42,477 nucleotides of DNA. It comes from UBA6182 sp964479585. Lineage in GTDB: Bacteria > Bacillota_I > Bacilli_A > Erysipelotrichales > Erysipelotrichaceae. Under the pieces are notes generated by a model. It was not told the DNA's origin, did no database searches, and saw only the letters and a list, made by a program, of their open reading frames with translations. The position numbers were made by a program, and so were the translations under genes. The DNA lies in assembly GCA_964479585.1 (NCBI GenBank), contig CAYZMP010000010.1, forward strand, positions 1 to 42,477, written 5' to 3'. Below are positions 33,323 to 41,418 of this stretch, piece after piece (the stretch's first letter is position 1; each line of letters begins with the position of its first letter).

Positions 33323-34025
33323 AGTGTTTTTTAGGATCATTAAATTCAGTGATGCGTTTTTTGTATGCACTCATCATATCTTCATACAAGATAGGCTCTT
33401 CATCTTTTTTAGTAAGAATATCAAGTAAATACTTCGTAAAAGGTGGATTTAATACTAAAAGTGGGCCTATACAATGGGTGCCATAAAAATTTCTATAGTG
33501 TATACCATCAAATTTTGATTGGGTGTTAAATCCAAATCCTTTAATAATTGAGATAAAAGCATTGTCTTGATTATTACCAAATGATTGAGAAAACTGAGTT
33601 TTAAAGCCAACCATTATGATATCTTTAAATGTCCCCAGTACCTTTGTATTTAGACGATTGTTTAAATCTACTTTTGTTTCAAATTCAAAAATATCAAGCG
33701 CTGGTGTAATGGTGTTATTTTGATCAGTAATTGTTTTGCCAAATAAATCAAGGGCATTTCCAGTAATAAGAAAGATTACATCATCAGCAATCAAATCAAT
33801 GATTCGTCGTTGATACGGCAACAAAATTTCGATAATTCTAGTTTGCCAAGACTCGCTCATCGATCCCATAATAACCATATCCACCGCTTCTTTTGCAAAG
33901 TATGGTTTCTGTGGATACTGAGTAAACACAAAGGTTGCATCAGGGAGTGCACGTTGCAAATACATCACATTACCACGATCACCAAAAAGCATAGTAGCAT
34001 CAACATACAATACTTCAATTACCAT
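33321..34025 (-). CDS. GatD-like class I amidotransferase subunit lacking Cys and His catalytic residues
   Basis: A 234-aa homologue of GatD, which supplies ammonia to MurT in lipid II amidation. Family landmarks are kept: YVDATMLFGDRGNVMYLQRA at the start, NNRLNTKVLG, DGIHYRNFYGT and GPLLVLNP near the end. At the nucleophile elbow, where GatD has a Cys (ICGGYQ in the S. aureus enzyme as I recall it), this protein has ITGNALDLFG with no Cys. The GTYLHGP His site reads GTHCIGP. So glutaminase activity is not expected unless other residues substitute. AAGGAGG lies 10 nt upstream of the ATG. It overlaps the MurT-like gene by 11 bp, as in real murT-gatD operons. Confidence 0.8.
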   Translation of the reverse strand: MVIEVLYVDATMLFGDRGNVMYLQRALPDATFVFTQYPQKPYFAKEAVDMVIMGSMSESWQTRIIEILLPYQRRIIDLIADDVIFLITGNALDLFGKTITDQNNTITPALDIFEFETKVDLNNRLNTKVLGTFKDIIMVGFKTQFSQSFGNNQDNAFISIIKGFGFNTQSKFDGIHYRNFYGTHCIGPLLVLNPPFTKYLLDILTKKDEEPILYEDMMSAYKKRITEFNDPKKH

Positions 34026-35400
34026 GAGTGTGTTCCTCCTTAGCTTTTTGTCTTAGTCGCTCTTTTACTAAGTTTGCTTCTTTTATGTTTTTCGTTCCAT
34101 AAAGCACATACACAATATCAACCTTAGAAAAATCGATTTTATTTGCAGCGTTGATTTCATTATCTGCGTAATCTATAACGTTATCTGATATACCTGCAAG
34201 TTTTGCACGAACCACAAAATCAAAACTACGATATCCTCCTTCAATAATTTGCTTGATGTGAGGCTTGTTTAATCGTTCAAAATCAGTGTCATAATACCAC
34301 GCCATGTTTTCAGATGCTTTGTGGTTTTCATGGTTTTCATTAATTAAAACAATTCCAACGCGTTTATCACTGGTTAAAGAAACACTATCAAATACACGTG
34401 ATACAGCAATTGGATTTTGATCTTTCGCAAGCATGAGTACTATTTCTTTATCATTGGATACAATGTGTTGGTAGCGTGTTTCCACTGTTTTAATGTTCTT
34501 TATCGTATTTATAATATCGTCAAGTGAAAAATCTAGTGCATACAACGCTGTGATGACACTTAAGCGATTGTAAAGTTCCATGATGGAGTTTGGATTATAG
34601 CTTATCTCAAATCGTTGATGGTTTATTTCACCAAATGCTTTATTCTCTTTTGGGTTTGCTTGAATAATCTTTACATCACTGGGTATGTTTTTAAACCCAC
34701 ACACACTACAACTTACATGGCCTATATGATGATATCGAGTAAAGTGATACTGTAAAGGATAATGACAAACTGGGCAATGTTTCATATCATGAATAAGACA
34801 ATCGTTGTTTGATTGCTCATGACTTAGTTGCGCAATTGAAAAGCTAAGTTTTTTATTGTTTGCTTTTAATGTCGAGGATATTACATCATCAGCATTTACA
34901 ATTAATGTTGTTTCATCTGGAATGCTTTGTTCTAATAAGTTATATATGTACTCAGGGTGAGCATTTCGCTTATAGGAGTCACGAAATAAATTTGTAATGA
35001 TTAGAATGGTTGGTTTTAAGTAAGGATAAATTTTGTACGATACTCGTTCATCCACTTCTAAAATCACATGATCAATTTTGTGTTTACCAAAAAATGTAGT
35101 AGCATTAAGCATACTTACAATGATTCCCTCTTGTATGTTTGACCCTGCACTGTTGTTTGCAAACGCTATGCTTTTTGCTTTGTAAAAGTCAGCGATCATG
35201 TTGGAAACAGTTGTCTTCCCGTTGGTTCCTGTTATCGCAATTAATTGCTTTGGTTTATCAATGTGTTGTAAAAAGGTTGGGCATACTTTAAGTGCTACTG
35301 TTCCTGGAACATGTGTCGCTGCAAAACCAAAAAGACGAAGCAAAGCAATGCTAAGACGGGTTAGTGTGATGGCAATGTAAAAACGAATTGGTTTTTTCAT
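34015..35400 (-). CDS. murT: MurT-like Mur ligase family protein
   Basis: About 461 aa. The Mur-ligase P-loop ITGTNGKTTVSNM is near residue 55. EVDERVSYKIYPYLKPT and TNLFRDSYKR are the MurT-type central motifs. A four-Cys zinc ribbon is seen as CPVC ... CSVCGF. The C-terminal domain has YYDTDFERL and FVVRAKLAG. In Gram-positive bacteria MurT with GatD amidates the D-Glu of lipid II. Here the partner looks glutaminase-dead, so the acceptor and ammonia source are open. The start at 35400 is supported by GGAG 8 nt upstream; it overlaps the rimO stop by 4 bp (ATGA). No other peptidoglycan gene is in this window. Confidence 0.85.
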   Translation of the reverse strand: MKKPIRFYIAITLTRLSIALLRLFGFAATHVPGTVALKVCPTFLQHIDKPKQLIAITGTNGKTTVSNMIADFYKAKSIAFANNSAGSNIQEGIIVSMLNATTFFGKHKIDHVILEVDERVSYKIYPYLKPTILIITNLFRDSYKRNAHPEYIYNLLEQSIPDETTLIVNADDVISSTLKANNKKLSFSIAQLSHEQSNNDCLIHDMKHCPVCHYPLQYHFTRYHHIGHVSCSVCGFKNIPSDVKIIQANPKENKAFGEINHQRFEISYNPNSIMELYNRLSVITALYALDFSLDDIINTIKNIKTVETRYQHIVSNDKEIVLMLAKDQNPIAVSRVFDSVSLTSDKRVGIVLINENHENHKASENMAWYYDTDFERLNKPHIKQIIEGGYRSFDFVVRAKLAGISDNVIDYADNEINAANKIDFSKVDIVYVLYGTKNIKEANLVKERLRQKAKEEHTHGN

Positions 35401-36704
35401 GATGGATACTCCAATACTTTTCCATACCAATTGTATCCAATAATTTGTTCAATCTCACAGTATAGTTTTTCACCAACAACAACTTCTTGAGTTATTGGTA
35501 CATACACATACCCATCAATATCATCCGGTGCATGAAAAGGGCTACGACATTTAGCTGTTTTTGTAATGGTATCTACTTTATCCACTAATAGTGTCATGCG
35601 TTGGTTTTTAAAACGAAGCTGAGCATGTTGTGCCACTTTACTTTGCGCTTCCATGAGTTTTGTATAGCGTTTTATTTTAATCTCATCATCCATGTCTACT
35701 AAATCATAGGCTACGGTATCTTCTTCTTTTGAAAAGGTAAAAGCACCAAGTTTATCAAATTTTTGTTCTGAAATAAATTGAAGCAGCTGCTTAAAATGCT
35801 CATCTGTTTCTGTTGGATATCCCACAATCAATGTGCTTCGAATAATACTCTCTGTAAATGTATCTCGTATTTTGGCAATTCGAGTAACAATTTGTTGTTT
35901 GTCACCACGACGTTTCATGTGTGTTAATATCTCATCTTCACTATGTTGAATTGGTATATCAAAATATGGAACAAACTTTTCGATGCTTGCTAGCTTTTCG
36001 ATCAACTCATCTGTAAGTAAATCTGGATACATGTACAACACTCGTATCCATAATAAACCATCAATGGTGTTTAACTTTTCAACTAGATCACCTAAAGCAG
36101 ACTTTTTATAAATGTCTAATCCATACATGGTTGTATCTTGAGCAACTAATACAAGTTCTTTAACACCTTGCTTTGCCATTATCTTTGCTTGTTCAATAAG
36201 TTCTTCGATTGGGTAGGAATGATATTTCCCACGAATTAGGGGTATCGCACAAAAAGAACAGTTGTTAGAACATCCTTCTGATATTTTCAAATAACCAATA
36301 TGTGCTTGAGTTGAATGAATCCGAGGTGTGGATTTATACGGTGCTTGTACTTGTATGTCTAGCTCATTACTTAATATTTTATCTAATATCACATACTCAT
36401 CAAGCATCACAAAGCGATCAACTTCAGGCATCTCTTTGGTTAGTTGTTGTTGGTAACGTTGTGATAAACAGCCTAAAACAATTAGCTTTGTATTATTTTT
36501 CTCTTTAATTTCAGCCATTTGTAATATGGTGTCAATGGCTTCTTGTTTTGCTAGTTCAATAAACCCACATGTGTTAATGAAAATTGCTTGTGCTTGTGCT
36601 GGATTTGAAATTAAAGTATGGTTGCTTGATGTAAGCATGCCCATTATAAACTCAGAATCCACTCTATTTTTTGAACAACCTAATGAAATGAAATGTATAT
36701 TCAT
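35397..36704 (-). CDS. rimO: ribosomal protein S12 methylthiotransferase RimO
   Basis: A 435-aa radical-SAM methylthiotransferase. The N-terminal UPF0004 domain starts IHFISLGCSKNRVDSE and has INTCGFIE and VLGCLSQRY, giving three Cys for the auxiliary cluster. The radical-SAM CxxxCxxC is in SEGCSNNCSFCAIPLIRGKY. A C-terminal TRAM domain is about 370-435. The LGCSKN and IPLIRG motifs favour RimO over MiaB. It modifies an Asp of ribosomal protein S12. A weak AAGAGG site precedes the ATG. First gene of a likely operon rimO-murT-gatD-like. Confidence 0.93.
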   Translation of the reverse strand: MNIHFISLGCSKNRVDSEFIMGMLTSSNHTLISNPAQAQAIFINTCGFIELAKQEAIDTILQMAEIKEKNNTKLIVLGCLSQRYQQQLTKEMPEVDRFVMLDEYVILDKILSNELDIQVQAPYKSTPRIHSTQAHIGYLKISEGCSNNCSFCAIPLIRGKYHSYPIEELIEQAKIMAKQGVKELVLVAQDTTMYGLDIYKKSALGDLVEKLNTIDGLLWIRVLYMYPDLLTDELIEKLASIEKFVPYFDIPIQHSEDEILTHMKRRGDKQQIVTRIAKIRDTFTESIIRSTLIVGYPTETDEHFKQLLQFISEQKFDKLGAFTFSKEEDTVAYDLVDMDDEIKIKRYTKLMEAQSKVAQHAQLRFKNQRMTLLVDKVDTITKTAKCRSPFHAPDDIDGYVYVPITQEVVVGEKLYCEIEQIIGYNWYGKVLEYPS

Positions 36705-36726
36705 AATGCCTCTTCTTTTTTCAATT

Positions 36727-36735
36727 ATTATATCA
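36727..36735 (-). promoter_or_regulatory. extended -10 promoter of rimO
   Basis: TGATATAAT on the minus strand, about 22 nt upstream of the rimO ATG. No clear -35. Confidence 0.55.
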
Positions 36736-36770
36736 TATCGATGTTTGTGTTTATGTTGTTTTTTAAATTG

Positions 36771-36779
36771 TGCTAAAAT
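36771..36779 (+). promoter_or_regulatory. extended -10 promoter placing the yaaA transcript start at its ATG
   Basis: TGCTAAAAT (TAAAAT 36774-36779). A start 6-9 nt later falls at 36785-36789, on or just before the ATG at 36789. Confidence 0.5.
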
Positions 36780-36788
36780 AGATTCATT

Positions 36789-37541
36789 ATGAAAATATTA
36801 TTATCACCAAGTAAAACGATGGATCTAAAAAATGATGTTGAACCGGTAAGTCAACCACTATTTAAGAAACATACAAAAGACATTATGAGTGAACTTTACA
36901 AGCTTAGTGTTGCTCAACTGCAAGTGTTTTATGGTATTTCTAATAAGCTTGCACACAATGTATATTCAATGTATCATCAAAAACATGCAAAAAAAGCTGC
37001 TATTGGTTTTTATAAAGGAGAAGCGTATCGACATTTAGATGTGTCGCTATGGAGTCATACAATGGCTGAGAACGCTCAAAAGTCTCTTCGTATATTATGT
37101 GCAATGTATGGTTATTTAAGGCCATATGATGCTATTGTGCCCTATCGGATGGACTTCTTAGTTGATTTTAATCATTTAGGTTTAGAGTCTAGTAAAGCTT
37201 ACTGGTCAACACATCAAATTAAGGCGTTACTTGATGAATCAAAAAAAGGTGAGTTCGTGTTTAATCTTGCTAGCAAGGAATTTTCAAATGTCATTTATCA
37301 TCATGATGTGGTTGATTATTGTCATTGGATTGATGTTGATTTCTTAGTAGAAAAAGATGGTAATCTTAAAACTGTCTCTATGGTCGCAAAAAAGGCACGA
37401 GGGTTGTTTACAAAAGAGTTGCTTAAACATCCTATTAATAGTAAAAAAGAACTGTATTCCATTCATTCATTTGATGAATTTGTCTTAGATATAAAAAACA
37501 GTCATGATCATTATTTGAGGTATGTGCTCAAAAAAAAATAA
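36789..37541 (+). CDS. yaaA: peroxide stress protein YaaA (UPF0246)
   Basis: A 250-aa protein with the family hallmarks: ILLSPSKTM at residues 3-11, FYGISNKLA, AIGFYKGEAYRHLD, RILCAMYGYLRPYDAIVPYRMD and NLASKEFSNVI. In E. coli YaaA limits free iron and protects DNA during peroxide stress, and it has a DNA-binding fold. No Shine-Dalgarno precedes the ATG (the upstream bases are AAAATAGATTCATT), unlike nearly all other genes here, and an extended -10 box sits only 9 nt away. Leaderless translation is therefore likely. Length is normal. Monocistronic, convergent with the tRNA genes. Confidence 0.93.
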   Translation: MKILLSPSKTMDLKNDVEPVSQPLFKKHTKDIMSELYKLSVAQLQVFYGISNKLAHNVYSMYHQKHAKKAAIGFYKGEAYRHLDVSLWSHTMAENAQKSLRILCAMYGYLRPYDAIVPYRMDFLVDFNHLGLESSKAYWSTHQIKALLDESKKGEFVFNLASKEFSNVIYHHDVVDYCHWIDVDFLVEKDGNLKTVSMVAKKARGLFTKELLKHPINSKKELYSIHSFDEFVLDIKNSHDHYLRYVLKKK

Positions 37542-37562
37542 CATCGTAACGATGTTTTTTTT
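37531..37562. terminator. bidirectional terminator of yaaA and the tRNA operon
   Basis: AACATCG (37540-37546), loop TAA, CGATGTT (37550-37556), with eight T rightward and eight T (after one A) leftward. The yaaA stop overlaps the foot. Confidence 0.8.
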
Positions 37563-37564
37563 AA

Positions 37565-37640
37565 TGGTGGTTCCGGTCGGAATCGAACCAACGACACGTG
37601 GATTTTCAGTCCACTGCTCTACCAACTGAGCTACGGAACC
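37565..37640 (-). tRNA. tRNA-Phe (GAA)
   Basis: A 76-nt cloverleaf on the minus strand with acceptor GGTTCCG/CGGAACC, anticodon loop CTGAAAA, T-loop GGTTCGATTCC and encoded CCA. Last gene before the terminator. Confidence 0.96.
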
Positions 37641-37642
37641 AT

Positions 37643-37719
<77 letters not shown>

Positions 37720-37745
37720 ATAACTAAGTTTGCTTGCGCTTGTAC

Positions 37746-37754
37746 ATTATATCA
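37746..37754 (-). promoter_or_regulatory. extended -10 promoter for tRNA-fMet and tRNA-Phe
   Basis: TGATATAAT on the minus strand, about 27 nt before tRNA-fMet. The -35 position would fall in tRNA-Ser and is not conserved, so this is a possible internal promoter. Confidence 0.45.
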
Positions 37755-37763
37755 TAAAAGAGC

Positions 37764-37852
37764 TGGCGGAGGAAGTGGGATTCGAACCCACGCATGCTCT
37801 CACATCTGCTGGTTTTCAAGACCAGTCCCTTCAACCACTTGGGTATTCCTCC
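37764..37852 (-). tRNA. tRNA-Ser (UGA)
   Basis: 89 nt with a long variable arm, anticodon loop CTTGAAA, G discriminator and encoded CCA. Confidence 0.95.
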
Positions 37853-37858
37853 ATCGAT

Positions 37859-37935
37859 TGGTGGACCCTGTAGGACTCGAACCTACGACCAACCGGTTAT
37901 GAGCCGGTAGCTCTAACCAACTGAGCTAAGGGTCC
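37859..37935 (-). tRNA. tRNA with CAU anticodon, probably tRNA-Ile2 (lysidine-type)
   Basis: 77 nt, acceptor GGACCCT, anticodon loop CTCATAA, encoded CCA. Normal G1-C72 pairing excludes an initiator, and another gene (38141-38217) looks like elongator Met. By sequence resemblance to known minor Ile tRNAs this is most likely Ile2, read as AUA after TilS modification. Confidence 0.8.
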
Positions 37936-37991
37936 AAGCAACTACAAATCCAGTTTGTAATTGAAGAATGCTCTTTTAATAGCGCTTTTAC

Positions 37992-38020
37992 ATTATACAT
38001 AAAAAGCTATGGGATTTCAA
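37992..38020 (-). promoter_or_regulatory. promoter of the Ile2-Ser-fMet-Phe tRNA group
   Basis: On the minus strand TTGAAA (38015-38020) and TATAAT (37992-37997) are exactly 17 bp apart. Confidence 0.75.
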
Positions 38021-38110
38021 CCTGTATTGATAAAAAGTTGTCAAAATTTAAAATAAACTTTCTTTGTTTAAATATCGCGTTTTTCTTGAGTGATTTAGGT
38101 GCTTTTTTAT

Positions 38111-38133
38111 AAAAAAAAGTCCGTTTGGACGTT
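38111..38133 (-). terminator. weak terminator after tRNA-Met
   Basis: GTCC/GGAC stem (38119-38130) around a 4-nt loop, followed on the minus strand by eight T. The stem is short, so read-through is possible. Confidence 0.55.
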
Positions 38134-38140
38134 TAAGTAA

Positions 38141-38217
38141 TGGTAGCGAGAGTGGGACTCGAACCCACGACCTTTCGGGTATGAACCGAACGCTCTAGCC
38201 AACTAAGCTACCTCGCC
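38141..38217 (-). tRNA. elongator tRNA-Met (CAU)
   Basis: 77 nt, acceptor GGCGAGG with G-U pairs, anticodon loop TTCATAC as in elongator Met, encoded CCA. Confidence 0.92.
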
Positions 38218-38222
38218 ATAAA

Positions 38223-38299
38223 TGGTCGGGATGACAGGATTTGAACCTGCGACCCCTTGATCCCAAATCAAGTGCACTACCAAGCTGTGCTACATCCCG
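38223..38299 (-). tRNA. tRNA-Pro (UGG)
   Basis: 77 nt, acceptor CGGGATG, anticodon loop TTTGGGA, encoded CCA. Confidence 0.95.
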
Positions 38300-38315
38300 T
38301 TCAATAAAAAATAAA

Positions 38316-38392
38316 TGGCGCGCCCAGCAGGACTTGAACCCACAACCTTTTGATCCGTAGTCAAACGCTCTATCCAGTTGAGCTATGGGCGC
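38316..38392 (-). tRNA. tRNA-Arg (ACG)
   Basis: 77 nt, acceptor GCGCCCA, anticodon loop CTACGGA (A34 presumably edited to inosine by TadA), encoded CCA. Confidence 0.95.
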
Positions 38393-38412
38393 ATGTTTGT
38401 TACAGCCTGCTT

Positions 38413-38441
38413 ATAATAACATACTACTTTCACTTATGCAA
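38413..38441 (-). promoter_or_regulatory. promoter of the Arg-Pro-Met tRNA group
   Basis: On the minus strand TTGCAT (38436-38441) and TATTAT (38413-38418) are 17 bp apart, with TG before the -10. Confidence 0.65.
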
Positions 38442-38453
38442 TAACACCATAAA

Positions 38454-38540
38454 TGGTGGGGTCGGAGGGACTTGAACCCTCACGATGTTTCCATCAACGG
38501 ATTTTAAGTCCGTCGCGTCTGCCTATTCCGCCACGACCCC
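38454..38540 (-). tRNA. tRNA-Leu (UAA)
   Basis: 87 nt with a long variable arm, acceptor GGGGTCG, anticodon loop CTTAAAA, encoded CCA. No terminator separates it from the next group. Confidence 0.95.
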
Positions 38541-38547
38541 AAAACTT

Positions 38548-38621
38548 TGGAGGTTCCTATCGGATTCGAACCGATGATCACAGAGTTGCAGTCTATTGCC
38601 TTACCGCTTGGCTAAGGAACC
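38548..38621 (-). tRNA. tRNA-Cys (GCA)
   Basis: 74 nt, acceptor GGTTCCT, anticodon loop CTGCAAC, U discriminator (typical of Cys), encoded CCA. First gene of the cluster. Confidence 0.95.
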
Positions 38622-38640
38622 GTCACTGCTGTGCCTTCTT

Positions 38641-38669
38641 ATTATACATAAGACAAATATAAAATGCAA
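38641..38669 (-). promoter_or_regulatory. promoter of the Cys-Leu tRNA group
   Basis: On the minus strand TTGCAT (38664-38669) and TATAAT (38641-38646) are 17 bp apart. The -35 starts directly after the pot operon terminator. Confidence 0.75.
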
Positions 38670-38670
38670 T

Positions 38671-38694
38671 AAAAAAAGGGATAAAAATCCCTTT
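38671..38694 (-). terminator. terminator of the potABCD operon
   Basis: AAAGGGA (38675-38681) pairs with TCCCTTT (38688-38694); on the minus strand it runs into seven T. Confidence 0.85.
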
Positions 38695-38732
38695 ATTGTA
38701 TTAGTGAGAAAAACATGTCGTTTCTTCTCTAT

Positions 38733-39773
38733 TTACTGTGCTTTTACACGTATCCATAAATCGGATATAATTCGTTTTACATCATCGTTATGTCTAAATG
38801 TTTCGTCATTTGGATTATCTAATCTAGGAATGTATGAGTCAAGATAATCACTGTAATCATCAGCAATAACATCATTAAACACAGCTTCTACAGGAGAAGA
38901 ATATGCCACTTCATACGTGTTTGCCAATGCAACATCATAGCTAAGCATAAAGTCAATCCATTTATGAGCTAGCTCAACATTTTCAGCATTTGCTGGTATA
39001 ACCATCGCATCTACCCATAAATTTGTGCCTTCTGATGGTACAAAGAAGGCCATGTCTTCATTTTCCATTTCAACATACACTGCATCACCAGAATACATAA
39101 TAGCAATGTCTTTTGTTCCATTGATCATTTGATCAATAACTTCATCAGTTACGTATACTGGATTCATTGTGGAATCCACTTCTAATAACCACTCATATGC
39201 TTCGTTTAGTTCACTTTCATTGGTGGTATTAGCAGAATAACCAAGTGCTTTTAAAGCAACCATAAAGGCATCGCGTTCTGAATCATACATAAAGATTCTG
39301 CCAGCATATTTTTCATTTTGTAAGATATTCCACCCTTGAGATTGTAAATCCGATAAATCTACGTTTGTTTGGTTATACACTAACCCTACATTACCCCAAA
39401 AGTATGGTACTGAATATTCTTCATTAGGATCATGTGGTAATCCTCTTACGTTGGATAATAACCCTTCATAATTAGACAACTTTGACATGTCAATTGTTTG
39501 TAACATATCTTCCGCAATCATACGTTCGATGGTGTAGTCTGATGGTACAACAACATCATATACTTCCCCACTTTGAAGTTGTGTGTACATCATTTCATTT
39601 GATTCGAAGTTTTCATAGATAACGCGAACATTGTACATGTCTTCAAACTCACTGATGACAGACTCATCAATGTAAACCCCCCAGTTGTAAACTTTTAGTG
39701 TTTCTGTGGTTGATTGCCCACATCCACTAACGATTAGTAGCAACGCTACTACAGCTAAGAATAATTTTTTCAT
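38733..39773 (-). CDS. potD: spermidine/putrescine-binding lipoprotein PotD
   Basis: A 346-aa substrate-binding lipoprotein of the polyamine ABC importer. The signal peptide ends in the lipobox LIVSGC with Cys18 as the lipid-attached residue. LKVYNWGVYIDESVISEFE opens the mature protein as in PotD/PotF. YDVVVPSDYTIERM, YFWGNVGLVYNQ, AIMYSGDAVYVEMEN and the final DNPNDETFRHNDDVKRI are family features, including Trp and acidic residues that would line the polyamine site. Its ATG overlaps the potC stop (ATGA). Spermidine versus putrescine preference is not decided. Confidence 0.92.
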   Translation of the reverse strand: MKKLFLAVVALLLIVSGCGQSTTETLKVYNWGVYIDESVISEFEDMYNVRVIYENFESNEMMYTQLQSGEVYDVVVPSDYTIERMIAEDMLQTIDMSKLSNYEGLLSNVRGLPHDPNEEYSVPYFWGNVGLVYNQTNVDLSDLQSQGWNILQNEKYAGRIFMYDSERDAFMVALKALGYSANTTNESELNEAYEWLLEVDSTMNPVYVTDEVIDQMINGTKDIAIMYSGDAVYVEMENEDMAFFVPSEGTNLWVDAMVIPANAENVELAHKWIDFMLSYDVALANTYEVAYSSPVEAVFNDVIADDYSDYLDSYIPRLDNPNDETFRHNDDVKRIISDLWIRVKAQ

Positions 39774-40570
39774 CCTAGTTGTTCCCTCTCTTTCTTTTTA
39801 CCTTGTGGTATAACGTTTACAATAACTAGCACTATTGTAATAATAACAACCAAGATGGTTGATAGTGCATTGATTGTAGGATTGATTCTTTTTGACATGG
39901 TGTACACTAATATAGAAATATTTTTGACACCACCACCTGTTACAAAATACGAAATTACAAAATCATCAAATGACATTGTAAAAGCAATTAATGCTCCCGC
40001 TAATATGCCTGGTGTTATTTGTGGGACAATGACTTTCGTTAATGCTTGCCATGGTGTTGCCCCAAGATCCATAGCCGCTTCTGCCAAGTTTGGATCTAAT
40101 GATCTTAGTTTAGGCAATAAACTTAATATCACATACGGTATTGAAAAGCTAATGTGTGCCAATAACATGGTTGTAAAGCCTCGTTGAATGGCAAATGCAG
40201 AAAATAGCAACATTAATCCAATGGCCGTTACAATTTCTGGATTCATGATTGGAAAACTATTCAAATTTAAGACAAGATCTTTAACTACTTTTTTACTTTT
40301 TGATAAGCCAATTGCGGATAGTGTCCCAACAAATGTAGATATTAGTGTTGATATGATTGCTATGGTTATCGTTGTTGTGACTGCACCCATTGCTTCTCTA
40401 CTATCAAATAAAGCTTGATACCATTGAAGTGAGAACCCTGACCAACTTGTAAGAGATCGAGAATCATTAAATGAAAATATCATTAATATAATAATTGGTA
40501 CATAGAAGAACAATAGTGTGCTTCCAATGATGAAGATGGGTAGCCAACGATGGCTTTTCATTCCTACCAT
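39770..40570 (-). CDS. potC: polyamine ABC transporter permease PotC
   Basis: A 266-aa inner-membrane permease with about six helices. The coupling motif is in LDPNLAEAAMDLGATPWQALTKVIVPQI (EAA loop). The region SFNDSRSLTSWSGFSLQWYQALF after helix 1 is typical of PotC. GAGGG 6 nt before ATG 40570 supports this start over the ATG at 40561. Overlaps potB by 7 bp and potD by 4 bp. Confidence 0.92.
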   Translation of the reverse strand: MVGMKSHRWLPIFIIGSTLLFFYVPIIILMIFSFNDSRSLTSWSGFSLQWYQALFDSREAMGAVTTTITIAIISTLISTFVGTLSAIGLSKSKKVVKDLVLNLNSFPIMNPEIVTAIGLMLLFSAFAIQRGFTTMLLAHISFSIPYVILSLLPKLRSLDPNLAEAAMDLGATPWQALTKVIVPQITPGILAGALIAFTMSFDDFVISYFVTGGGVKNISILVYTMSKRINPTINALSTILVVIITIVLVIVNVIPQGKKKEREQLG

Positions 40571-41418
40571 AAACGTCCCTCACTTCTAAGTTGTTGTTCT
40601 TCTTCAGGATTTTTGTCAAATTTCTTTGTGATTATCATGGATGCTAATATGATTACAGCCATAATTAATGATATCGCACTTCCAAAATGCCATTCTCCCA
40701 CAGTAATAAATTGTGTCTCAATCAAGTTGCCAATTAAAACATAGTTACCTCCACCTAAAAACTTAGGAATAACAAAGGTTGACACTGCTGGTAAGAATAC
40801 AAGTGTAATTCCTGTGATGACCCCAGGTAATGACAGTGGAAATATAATCTTCAAAAATGTTTGCAAACGATTAGCACCTAAGTCGTATCCTGCATGGATA
40901 ATTGCTTTGTCCATTTTGGCTAGTACAGTATAAATTGATAAAATCATAAATGGAAGAAAGTTATATACCATTCCTAAAATAACCGCAAAATCTGTATACA
41001 TAAGGTTCAATGGACCGATGTTGAAATAACCTAAAAATGTGTTAATCAATCCATAATCTGCCAATATACCAATCCAAGCATACGTTCTAACAAGCATGTT
41101 AATCCACATTGGCATTGTTACAAGCAAGATAAGCAATGTTTGAATACGTTCAGATGCATTGGCAATATAATAAGCAATGGGGTATCCAACAATGATAGAA
41201 ATGACAGTGGTAACAAAGGCAATTTGAATTGATTTACCAAGTACTCGTAAAAAAACAGGATCGATAAATCGAATAAAGTTGTCTAATGTAAACTTAAATG
41301 CTAGTACATTGTTTCCTTCAACTGTAAAGGCATAAAACATTATAAGTAGTAATGGGATTACGATGAAGATAAACAACCATACAACATAAGGTCTTATAAA
41401 ATGATTGTATATTTTCAT
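40564..41418 (-). CDS. potB: polyamine ABC transporter permease PotB
   Basis: A 284-aa permease with six predicted helices, forming the channel with PotC. The EAA-like loop is IIHAGYDLGANRLQTFLKIIFPLSLPG. The N-terminus has one helix followed by a loop (DNFIRFIDPVFLRVLGKSIQIA), as in PotB. Its ATG follows the potA stop with no gap, with GGAGGG inside the end of potA as ribosome site. Confidence 0.93.
   Translation of the reverse strand: MKIYNHFIRPYVVWLFIFIVIPLLLIMFYAFTVEGNNVLAFKFTLDNFIRFIDPVFLRVLGKSIQIAFVTTVISIIVGYPIAYYIANASERIQTLLILLVTMPMWINMLVRTYAWIGILADYGLINTFLGYFNIGPLNLMYTDFAVILGMVYNFLPFMILSIYTVLAKMDKAIIHAGYDLGANRLQTFLKIIFPLSLPGVITGITLVFLPAVSTFVIPKFLGGGNYVLIGNLIETQFITVGEWHFGSAISLIMAVIILASMIITKKFDKNPEEEQQLRSEGRLW

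Larger units (their letters stand above)
37936..38140. other. intergenic region between two tRNA groups
   Basis: It holds the terminator of the upstream tRNA group and the promoter of the downstream group. The AT-rich middle (about 38025-38100) shows no gene or strong structure. Confidence 0.6.

Noticed and set aside
38025..38100. Small RNA gene between the tRNA groups
   Set aside because: The stretch is AT-rich with no stable hairpin, promoter of its own or recognisable RNA family.
38453..38662. 69-codon plus-strand reading frame across the tRNA-Leu and tRNA-Cys genes
   Set aside because: It is antisense to two clear tRNA genes and matches a well-known type of false gene call made from tRNA sequence.
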